The notes below the pieces were generated by a model that saw only the letters and a list, made by a program, of their open reading frames with translations, was not told the origin of the DNA and searched no databases. DNA of 5,268 nucleotides from Chloroflexota bacterium (lineage in GTDB: Bacteria > Chloroflexota > Limnocylindria > Limnocylindrales > CSP1-4). Of the stretch, positions 1 to 5,268 are shown piece after piece. Location: assembly GCA_021814735.1 (NCBI GenBank), contig JAKAHX010000156.1, forward strand, positions 1 through 5,268, given 5' to 3'. Positions within the stretch are counted from its first letter, which is position 1; each line of letters opens with the position of its first letter. The position numbers were made by a program, and so were the translations under genes.

Positions 1-1203
1 TTCAGCGCCACCATGCCGGATGCGATCGAGGAGGCGAAGCTCGACGCGCTGACCGTCCCCGACCCCGAGTGGATCCGGTTCGAGGAGGGTGCAGGCGCCG
101 CCTACCGGGTCTCGGTCCCCGTGCGTCCCCAGGTGATCCTGGGGGACTACCTCGACTACCCGTTCCGCCCGGAGATCGAGGCCGTCGACGAGGCCAAGGT
201 CGACCGTGTGATCGAGGAGCTGCGCGACGAGCATGCCAGCCTGCGCGCCGTGGAGGACCGACCGGTCCGCAACGACGACTGGGTCGTGATCTCGTTCCAG
301 GGCACCAGGGACGGCGTCCCGTTCGAGGGCGGCAGCGCCGAGCGGTTCCCGATGGTGGTGGGCGGGGGTCGGATGATCCCCGGCTTCGAGGAGGCCCTGG
401 TGGGGCTCGCCACCGGCGAGGAGAAGGACTTCGACGTGACCTTCCCCGAGGACTACCCGGACGCATCGCTGGCCGGCCAGCCGGCGCACTTCCACGTCCA
501 GGTGCGCGAGATCCGCGAGAAGGTGCTCCCGGAGGCCGACGACGCATTCGCCCAGGAGGTCGGGACCTCCTACCCGGACATGGCCGCGCTGCGCGCAGAC
601 GTGGCGCGGCGGCTGGAGGCCAACGCCCGGGACCACGCCCGCCACGCGTTCGCCGATCGGATCATCGAGTACGCGGTGGCGAACGCCTCCCTCGACGTGC
701 CCGACGTGCTGATCGAGCAGGAGGTGGAGGTGATGCACGACGAGCTGCGCATGCGGCTCGCCGAGCAGCGCATCCCGTACGCGGAGTACGCGCGCGTGAC
801 CGGCAAGGACGACGCGGCGCTCCACGCGGAGTACCGCGAACCGGCTGAGCACCGGGTCAAGGTGCTCCTGGTGCTCTCGCGGATTGCCGACCAGGAGGGG
901 CTGGAGATCGGCGACGCGGAGATCGACGCGGAGATCGCGCGGGCGCGCGCCCGCTACACGGACAACCCGCGGCTCATCGAGTACTTCGAGTCGCCGCGCG
1001 GTCGCTCCTACCTGCGCTCGGCCATGCGGCGGACCCAGGTCGTGGAGCGCCTGGTGGACCGCTGGCTCGAGGCGCACCCGGAGGTCGGGCCGCTGCAGCA
1101 CCTCGAGGAGGACACCAGCCTGCCGGCGCTGGGTGAGGACTCGGCGATCGGCGGACCGGTGGGCGATGCCGTCACGGCGGCGGCCGGGGAGGGGCAGGCA
1201 TGA
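1..1203 (+). CDS. tig: Trigger factor (ribosome-associated chaperone / peptidyl-prolyl isomerase), 5'-truncated by window edge
   Basis: The product is trigger factor, an ATP-independent chaperone that docks at the ribosome exit tunnel and shields nascent chains. The frame is already open at base 1 (reading F-S-A-T before the first ATG at 13), so the gene starts upstream; the ATG at 13 is internal. The ribosome-binding N-terminal domain, with its docking loop, is therefore mostly missing. What remains is the end of that domain, then an FKBP-type isomerase domain at about nt 274-520 ([14 protein letters not shown], then [24 protein letters not shown], shown here in parts: [13 protein letters not shown] and LATGEEKDF), then the helical C-terminal substrate-binding domain, rich in charged helices, to about nt 1080. 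The last 40 or so residues are a Gly/Ala/acidic low-complexity tail. The stop overlaps the clpP start as ATGA, indicating translational coupling. The tig-clpP-clpX order supports the call. Confidence 0.95.
   Translation, partial: FSATMPDAIEEAKLDALTVPDPEWIRFEEGAGAAYRVSVPVRPQVILGDYLDYPFRPEIEAVDEAKVDRVIEELRDEHASLRAVEDRPVRNDDWVVISFQGTRDGVPFEGGSAERFPMVVGGGRMIPGFEEALVGLATGEEKDFDVTFPEDYPDASLAGQPAHFHVQVREIREKVLPEADDAFAQEVGTSYPDMAALRADVARRLEANARDHARHAFADRIIEYAVANASLDVPDVLIEQEVEVMHDELRMRLAEQRIPYAEYARVTGKDDAALHAEYREPAEHRVKVLLVLSRIADQEGLEIGDAEIDAEIARARARYTDNPRLIEYFESPRGRSYLRSAMRRTQVVERLVDRWLEAHPEVGPLQHLEEDTSLPALGEDSAIGGPVGDAVTAAAGEGQA
1186..1194 (+). promoter_or_regulatory. Shine-Dalgarno site supporting the upstream clpP start
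   Basis: GGGGAGGGG lies five bases before the ATG at 1200, inside the last codons of tig. It is a better-placed and more purine-rich site than the AGGA at about 1249-1252, which precedes the alternative in-frame ATG at 1263. It is the main reason for choosing the longer clpP form. Caution: in DNA this G-rich, such runs also arise by chance. Confidence 0.55.
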
Positions 1204-1934
1204 CGCGCCGCGCGGTTCCGGGTCGATCGGCGGCCCTGCGCGCCGCCCAGGAAACCACGGCGATGCTGGTCCCGATGGTCATCGAGACGTCCAGCCGGGG
1301 CGAGCGCGCGTACGACATCTACAGCCGGCTGCTGCGCGACCGGATCGTCTTCCTGGGCGAGCCAATCGAAGATCACATCGCGAACCTCATCATCGCCCAG
1401 CTGCTCTTCCTCGAGTCGGAGGACCCGGAGAAGGACATCAACCTGTACATCAACTCGCCGGGCGGCGTGATCACGGCCGGCCTCGCCATCTACGACACCA
1501 TGCAGTACCTCCGCGCACCGGTCAGCACGATGTGCGTCGGGATGGCGGCCAGCATGGCCGCGGTGCTGCTGGCGGCCGGGGAGAAGGGCAAGCGCTACGC
1601 GCTGCCTCACAGCCGGATCATGATCCACCAGGGATCGGGCGGATTCCGTGGCAACACGCCCGACGTCTTCATCCAGGTGAAGGAGATGGAGGAGCTGGTG
1701 AACACCAACCACCAGATCCTCGCCCGCCACACCGGCCAGCCCATCGAGAAGATCATCAAGGACACCGACCGGGACTACTTCATGTCGCCCCAGGCGGCCA
1801 AGGAATACGGCATCATCGACGAGGTCTACGCGGTGCGGGGTGACTCTCTCATCGCGCAGGCGCACGACACGACCCGCACGGACGCCGCCGGGACCACGGG
1901 CGGGGCCGGCGCCCCGGAACCGCAGTCCCGGTGA
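1200..1934 (+). CDS. clpP: ATP-dependent Clp protease proteolytic subunit ClpP
   Basis: ClpP is the serine peptidase of the ClpXP protease: two stacked heptameric rings that cut unfolded chains fed in by ClpX. The catalytic triad is complete: Ser118 in GMAASMA, His143 in MIHQ and Asp192 in DTDRD. These fall at the E. coli mature-protein positions (97, 122, 171) with a constant offset of 21 and no gaps. The chosen start (ATG 1200, 244 aa) overlaps the tig stop and has a strong Shine-Dalgarno. The alternative ATG at 1263 gives 223 aa beginning MLVPMVIE, exactly where processed ClpP begins in E. coli (ALVPMVIE). Residues 1-21 could thus be a propeptide removed by self-processing, or may not be translated. 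After about residue 215 there is a Thr/Gly/Ala/Pro-rich tail, probably disordered. Only one clpP is present here. Co-transcription with clpX is inferred from the 31-base gap. Confidence 0.96.
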   Translation: MTRRAVPGRSAALRAAQETTAMLVPMVIETSSRGERAYDIYSRLLRDRIVFLGEPIEDHIANLIIAQLLFLESEDPEKDINLYINSPGGVITAGLAIYDTMQYLRAPVSTMCVGMAASMAAVLLAAGEKGKRYALPHSRIMIHQGSGGFRGNTPDVFIQVKEMEELVNTNHQILARHTGQPIEKIIKDTDRDYFMSPQAAKEYGIIDEVYAVRGDSLIAQAHDTTRTDAAGTTGGAGAPEPQSR

Positions 1935-1951
1935 TGACGACCACTCGGCGC

Positions 1952-1958
1952 AGGGGGT
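1952..1958 (+). promoter_or_regulatory. Shine-Dalgarno site for clpX
   Basis: AGGGGGT sits seven bases before the ATG at 1966. It decides the clpX start: the frame is open back to an ATG at 1840, inside clpP, but that would add 42 Arg/Pro-rich residues that resemble no ClpX N-terminus and are the out-of-frame reading of the clpP tail. Confidence 0.6.
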
Positions 1959-1965
1959 AGCCGCG

Positions 1966-3267
<1,302 letters not shown>

Positions 3268-3298
3268 TACCGTGCCGCGGGGCGGCGCCGTTCCCCAG

Positions 3299-3317
3299 CC
3301 GATGCCTTCGGCTTCGG
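3299..3317 (+). terminator. Possible terminator hairpin after clpX
   Basis: CCGATGCC-TTC-GGCTTCGG forms an eight-position stem with one internal U-U mismatch and a three-base loop, starting 32 bases after the clpX stop. Flanking GCCG and CGGC segments could extend it. No T-run follows, so it is not a classical intrinsic terminator. It is the best-placed candidate for ending the tig-clpP-clpX transcript, but such stems are common in GC-rich DNA. Confidence 0.3.
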
Positions 3318-3367
3318 GGCGACGGCCGGTGACTTCGGTGGGTGCCTGAACCAGGGCGGGTGCGCGC

Positions 3368-3391
3368 GGCACGGCGCGTGGCACGGTGCGT
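3368..3391. repeat. 12-bp tandem duplication
   Basis: GGCACGGCGCGT at 3368-3379 is followed directly by GGCACGGTGCGT at 3380-3391, differing at one base. It is a short tandem duplication at the start of the repeat-rich interval. Confidence 0.7.
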
Positions 3392-3458
3392 CTCCAGCTG
3401 CAGGCCCGGTGCCTCGGCACCGCAGGTCGCCCGCGGCAGGGCCGGGCCCGCGCGGCGG

Positions 3459-3560
3459 CTCTCCGCACCGAGCCACCGACCCGCGGGGCAGGAGCGCTCG
3501 CGCGCACCGGGTGGGTTCCTCGGCACCGCTCTCCGCACGGAGCCGCCGACCCGCGCGGCA
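3459..3560. repeat. Pair of 32-bp direct repeats, 70-bp period
   Basis: Bases 3459-3490 and 3529-3560 match at 29 of 32 positions. Both copies begin CTCTCCGCAC and end in GCA after a CCGACCCGCG core. The differences are C/G, A/G and G/C. The 38 bases between the copies are not shared, though CCTCGGCACCG precedes both regions (about 3412 and 3519). The pattern indicates an old segmental duplication that has begun to diverge. Confidence 0.75.
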
Positions 3561-3593
3561 CGAAGGCTCGCCCGCGGCGCGGGGCCGGTTTCC

Positions 3594-3674
3594 GTGCCGC
3601 CGCTGGTCGCTCGTGCCGCCGCCGGTCGCTCGTGCCGCCGCCGGTCGCTCGTGCCGCCGCCGGTCGCTCGTGCC
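3594..3674. repeat. 19-bp tandem repeat array, about four units
   Basis: The unit GGTCGCTCGTGCCGCCGCC starts at 3605, 3624 and 3643, three exact copies. A fourth starts at 3662 and is cut after 13 bases. A partial, altered unit (GTGCCGCCGCT) precedes the array at 3594-3604. Nineteen is not a multiple of three, so unit number would shift any reading frame, which argues against a protein-coding role. Exact identity between copies suggests recent slippage or active maintenance. Confidence 0.9.
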
Positions 3675-3779
3675 CGGGTACCAGGGGCCGACGACGCTCT
3701 ACCGACGACGCTTTCATGCAGTTCGTGCGCGCGGAGAACCTTGTGGTGCCTGGCGCCGCTTTCCTGCGCCCCAGCCCGC

Positions 3780-3808
3780 CGGTGGCGCAGCGCGAGCCTG
3801 CGCCACCG
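3780..3808. repeat. Perfect 11-bp inverted repeat (hairpin)
   Basis: CGGTGGCGCAG at 3780-3790 and CTGCGCCACCG at 3798-3808 are exact reverse complements around a seven-base loop, CGCGAGC. It is the strongest simple hairpin between clpX and the valS leader. No T-run follows on either strand, so it is not a standard terminator. It could be a structural RNA element, a transcript-end stabiliser or a protein-binding dyad. Confidence 0.75.
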
Positions 3809-4042
3809 AACCAGGGCACTGTCGGCGCGGGACGGTTCCGTCTCCTCCGCTGCCGCTCCAACGACAGTCGGAACCGCCGGAGCCTCTGCGCCGCCCCACG
3901 GGCCGCCGCTCGCCCGCGTACCCGGCAGGCGGCGGAGCGTGCGGCCGGGAGAGGGCGGCTGGCTCAACCCAGGACCTTGCGGGACGACGCGGGAGTGCAG
4001 TGCCGGGCAGGTGCCGGTTGGACATACGGCCCTGCCGGTGCG

Positions 4043-4109
4043 CATCCTGCAGGATGGACTGGCCGAGGCCGTCATTAAGGTCCTGCGCCTGCACCAGTTG
4101 CAGGATGCG
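4043..4109. repeat. CAGGATG half-site cluster: 14-bp palindrome plus an 11-bp inverted repeat
   Basis: CATCCTGCAGGATG at 4043-4056 is a perfect palindrome of two CAGGATG half-sites. A third half-site lies at 4101-4107. The longer match CGCATCCTGCA (4041-4051) is an exact reverse complement of TGCAGGATGCG (4099-4109), 47 bases apart. The segment between, including GTCATTAAGG, is the least GC-rich part of the neighbourhood. The layout resembles an operator with a distal site or a large stem-loop. No regulator can be named from sequence. Confidence 0.5.
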
Positions 4110-4192
4110 GCCGATCGGGTGGGCGGACACGTGCCGGTCGGGCTCCGCGGGCGACCAGCGCCCTGCCTGCCTGCGCGGATCGACCGGGCGGT

Positions 4193-4334
4193 CAGGCCCG
4201 GGCCCGGAGGACCGAACCCGCAGGCCCGGGCCCGGAGGACCGAACCCGCAGGGCCGAGCCCAGCGGCGCCGAACCCGCGGGGCACAGCCGGGGGCGCCAA
4301 GCTCGCGGGGCCGGGCCCCACGGCGCCGAGATCC
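4193..4334. repeat. 28/29-bp degenerate tandem repeat array, five units
   Basis: Units run 4193-4220, 4221-4248, 4249-4277, 4278-4305 and 4306-4334. The first two are identical over 28 bases; the next three are increasingly diverged. Each unit has a GC dyad core (GGCCCGGGCC, exactly palindromic in units 1 and 2), and most then carry a CCGAACCCG-like end. The copies are directly adjacent with no spacers. Variable 28/29 unit length disrupts any reading frame. The array ends about 90 bases before the likely valS leader promoter. Confidence 0.8.
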
Positions 4335-4421
4335 CTAGTCGACGCGACCTCGGTGCCGGGTCAAGGGCCCGAGCGCTGCGCGTGGCCTTCGCCGTACCCG
4401 CCACGCGACGAGCGCAGGCCA

Positions 4422-4430
4422 TGTGATACG
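4422..4430 (+). promoter_or_regulatory. Possible extended -10 promoter element for the valS leader
   Basis: TGTGATACG resembles an extended -10 element (TG, one base, then a weak TATAAT-like hexamer GATACG). Its position would start transcription at about 4437-4441, just where T-box Stem I begins, which is the main support. No convincing -35 hexamer is visible at the usual distance (CACGCG). The promoter type of the organism is unknown. Confidence 0.3.
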
Positions 4431-4436
4431 CTCCCG

Positions 4437-4740
4437 GTCTCACGGCGAGGACCGGGAGGAGTACCGCTTCACCGGCCACCAGAGACCACGGGGCCAGTGG
4501 CTGAGAGCCTCGGGGGAGACGGAAAGCGCGAAGGTCGCCCGCGAGTCGTGCGCGTGACGCCCGTTGAAGCGTCGAGAGGGTAACCGGGCGCGGATGACCG
4601 TGTCGAACGGGTCGGTGGTTTCCGCCGGAGACGATCGACCCGGAGGCGGGCATCGCACCGGCCGCGATGAGCGGGCGGTCCGGGCGCCGAACCAGCAGGT
4701 GGTACCACGACCCCGTTCGTCCGCTGGACGAGCGGGGTCG
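4437..4740 (+). ncRNA. T-box riboswitch (tRNA-Val-sensing leader of valS)
   Basis: T-box leaders bind a cognate tRNA and read whether it is charged. Stem I: CACGGC (4441-4446) pairs with GTCGTG (4545-4550); a kink-turn-like internal loop follows (GAGGA and CGA); then CGGG (4453-4456) pairs with CCCG (4538-4541). The specifier loop has AGTA (4460-4463) opposite GAA (4530-4532), and GTC at 4534-4536 is a valine codon. Above it, CGCTTC (4465-4470) pairs with 4522-4528 with one bulge and a nearby C-C mismatch. The AG bulge AGAGA (4481-4485) and distal loop with GGCTGAGA (4499-4506) match the tRNA-elbow-binding module. Stem II-like 4559-4589, a stem 4608-4614/4636-4642, and Stem III-like CATCGC/GCGATG (4651-4669) follow. 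The T-box motif AGGTGGTACCACG is at 4697-4709. Its TGGT (4700-4703) complements ACCA, consistent with tRNA-Val carrying discriminator A73. Antiterminator: CCAGC (4692-4696) with GCTGG (4723-4727), GG with CC (4721-4722), ACGA (4707-4710) with TCGT (4717-4720). Valine fits the downstream gene. Confidence 0.93.
4708..4740 (+). terminator. T-box terminator hairpin, mutually exclusive with the antiterminator
   Basis: CGACCCCGTTCGTCC (4708-4722) pairs with GGACGAGCGGGGTCG (4726-4740) over 15 pairs with a single G-U and a three-base loop. It uses bases 4708-4710 and 4717-4727, which also build the antiterminator, so only one can form. Charged tRNA-Val should leave this hairpin and reduce valS expression. 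The expected run of Ts is absent: the next bases are ATCGTTACCG. Termination may therefore rely on hairpin strength, on a factor, or the hairpin may act otherwise. Confidence 0.8.
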
Positions 4741-4794
4741 ATCGTTACCGCGACGTCCGAGCTGCGAGCCGGGGGCGGGGCGCCACGGCGCCGA

Positions 4795-4817
4795 GCGGCC
4801 ACTCGGCAACTGGCCGC
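4795..4817 (+). repeat. Seven-bp hairpin in the valS 5' untranslated region
   Basis: GCGGCCA (4795-4801) and TGGCCGC (4811-4817) are exact reverse complements around the nine-base loop CTCGGCAAC. No T-run follows. It lies about 55 bases after the T-box terminator and could be a second structural element of the leader. Confidence 0.5.
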
Positions 4818-4873
4818 AGGGGTGGCCGGCGACCCGGGGCGCGGCGGCGGCCGGGGCACCCAGCCTGCGACCG

Positions 4874-5001
4874 GGGCGCCATGCCGGCCGGCGGTGACTC
4901 GGTGCGGGGCAGGGACAAGCGCCGGGCGGCCCTGGCGACTCGGCGACCAGTTCGGCCCGACGCCCGGGGCGACACGGCGCCCAGGGCGCCATGACGGCCG
5001 G
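4874..5001. repeat. 18-bp direct repeat pair, 110 bases apart
   Basis: GGGCGCCATG followed by one variable base and CGGCCGG occurs at 4874-4891 (C) and 4984-5001 (A): 17 of 18 bases match. Similar GACCCGG/GACTCGG words follow at comparable distances, suggesting a longer diverged duplication of about 110 bases. This is the same kind of repeat growth as seen upstream of the leader. Confidence 0.6.
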
Positions 5002-5050
5002 GGCGACCCGGCGATCGGCAGGCAGCGGCGATGAGGCGCCAACGGCAGTG

Positions 5051-5072
5051 AAGAGAGGACGGCCACGGAGAG
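5051..5072 (+). promoter_or_regulatory. Ribosome-binding region of valS
   Basis: Two purine-rich stretches precede the ATG at 5075: AAGAGAGG at 5051-5058 (16 bases away) and GGAGAG at 5067-5072 (two bases away, or four from GGAG). Neither has ideal spacing. Both lie more than 300 bases from the T-box, so direct sequestration by the antiterminator/terminator switch is unlikely. Confidence 0.4.
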
Positions 5073-5074
5073 CG

Positions 5075-5268
5075 ATGAACGAGCTTCCCAGCACGTACCA
5101 GCCCGAGCGGGTCGAGAGCGGGATCTACGAGCGCTGGGAGGCGGCGGACGTCTTCGCGCCCGACGGGACGGGAAGCCGGGCCGACTGGTCGAAGCCGCCC
5201 TTCGTGATCATCCAGCCGCCGCCCAACGTCACCGGGGCGCTGCATCTCGGACACGCGCAGCGGGCCAC
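5075..5268 (+). CDS. valS: Valyl-tRNA synthetase, N-terminal 64 codons, truncated by window edge
   Basis: This class I aminoacyl-tRNA synthetase charges tRNA-Val with valine using ATP in the cytoplasm. The visible start, MNELPSTYQPERVESGIYERWE, shown in parts as MNELPSTYQP and IYERWE, fits the family. The decisive motif is PPPNVTGALHLGHA at about residues 48-61, where HLGH is the class I HIGH ATP-binding signature; PPPNVTG before it is typical of ValS rather than IleS or LeuS. The rest of the enzyme lies beyond the window. The upstream T-box with a valine GUC specifier independently supports the identity. The ATG at 5075 is chosen because the family's short N-terminal leader follows directly and no in-frame homologous residues are visible upstream. 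Confidence 0.95.
   Translation, partial: MNELPSTYQPERVESGIYERWEAADVFAPDGTGSRADWSKPPFVIIQPPPNVTGALHLGHAQRA

Larger units (their letters stand above)
3268..4420. other. 1.15-kb gene-free interval rich in short repeats
   Basis: I see no convincing gene between the clpX stop and the valS leader. Open frames on both strands give Arg/Pro/Ala-rich translations without recognisable domains, and one runs into the T-box leader. No tRNA T-arm, RNase P, tmRNA or SRP RNA signature was seen. The interval does hold repeat families, entered separately, and smaller items: a six-bp hairpin CGGTGC-CTCG-GCACCG at 3407-3422, two copies of CCGACGACGCT at 3688-3698 and 3702-3712, and an 11-bp hairpin. The 12-mer ACCCGCGGGGCA occurs at both 3479-3490 and 4273-4284, linking two repeat zones. 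The least GC-rich part is about 4015-4110. This could be a decayed region, a repeat-expansion zone or an untranslated structural region; the sequence alone does not decide. Confidence 0.6.
4741..5074 (+). other. 334-base spacer between T-box terminator and valS start
   Basis: No gene is supported here. Open frames continue through it but give Arg/Gly/Pro-rich translations; a seven-codon ATG frame at 5031-5051 (MRRQRQ, stop) is too short to weigh. The segment is GC-rich, with repeated GCGAC and CGGGGCG words, a seven-bp hairpin at 4795-4817 and an imperfect direct repeat at 4874-5001. It would be transcribed as valS 5' untranslated RNA if the T-box terminator is the regulated one. It is unusually long: a leader terminator normally lies close to the gene. 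Confidence 0.6.

Noticed and set aside
4019..4050. Promoter with a TTGGAC -35 element
   Set aside because: No acceptable -10 hexamer lies 16-18 bases downstream; the region there is GC-rich (CGCATC).
3716..4078. 121-codon + strand frame from an ATG at 3716 (MQFVRAENLVVPG)
   Set aside because: No Shine-Dalgarno fits, the translation becomes Arg/Ala-rich at once, and it runs through the 11-bp hairpin and the interleaved inverted repeats. No recognisable family.
3714..4130. 138-codon - strand frame whose first 35 residues (SAHPIGRILQLVQAQDLNDG and following) look protein-like
   Set aside because: Only the start looks natural, and it coincides with the less GC-rich CAGGATG region. The rest is composition-driven, there is no clear ribosome-binding site and the start would be GTG. 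A gene remnant cannot be excluded.
4205..4250. tRNA gene on the - strand suggested by GGACCGAACCCGC
   Set aside because: The T-arm core TTCGAA is absent, the word is part of a tandem repeat, and no acceptor or anticodon arms can be drawn.
4193..4334. CRISPR array
   Set aside because: The 28-bp units abut with no spacers and degrade progressively; no leader or cas gene is visible.
3342..4583. 413-codon open frame on the + strand covering most of the clpX-valS interval
   Set aside because: It crosses the T-box leader, has an Arg/Pro/Ala-rich translation with no domain, and reads through 19-bp and 28/29-bp repeats. Stop codons are rare by chance at this GC content.
4700..5074. Translational T-box hiding the valS ribosome-binding site
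   Set aside because: The switch ends at 4740 and the start codon is at 5075, and no anti-Shine-Dalgarno pairing between them was evident. Transcriptional geometry fits better despite the missing U tract.

Overview
The window is a stretch of a very GC-rich bacterial chromosome, all genes on the + strand. It reads: 3' part of tig (trigger factor), clpP, clpX, a long gene-free interval (3268-5074), and the first 64 codons of valS (valyl-tRNA synthetase). The single clpP between tig and clpX, where many actinobacteria carry a clpP1-clpP2 pair, together with the GC content and a valS T-box, suggest a high-GC Chloroflexota-like lineage. That placement is a guess from gene order and general family resemblance, not a phylogenetic result.

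Region 1 (1-3267) is a compact protein quality-control operon. tig and clpP overlap by four bases (ATGA), and clpP and clpX are 31 bases apart. Trigger factor folds nascent chains at the ribosome exit. ClpX unfolds tagged substrates and feeds them to the ClpP serine peptidase chamber. The key catalytic and partner-binding residues of both Clp proteins are intact.

Region 2 (3268 to about 4420) is roughly 1.15 kb without a convincing gene. It is not featureless: it holds several families of short tandem and dispersed repeats (12-bp, 19-bp, 28/29-bp and a 32-bp pair), a perfect 11-bp hairpin, and a dyad of CAGGATG half-sites. Long open frames cross it on both strands, but they are what stop-poor GC-rich DNA produces.

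Region 3 (about 4421-5268) is the valS transcription unit. A T-box riboswitch can be traced almost completely by eye: Stem I with kink-turn, AGUA/GAA specifier loop, GUC valine specifier, AG bulge and distal loop; Stems II and III; an antiterminator with a UGGU bulge that matches an ACCA tRNA end; and a competing 15-bp terminator. Uncharged tRNA-Val should favour read-through into valS. Two things are odd. The terminator has no U tract, and a further 334 bases of repeat- and hairpin-bearing DNA separate it from the valS start codon.

I found no mobile element, CRISPR array, tRNA or rRNA gene. The most interesting material is the unusual architecture of the valS leader and the repeat-laden spacer before it; nothing else in the window looks like a new system.
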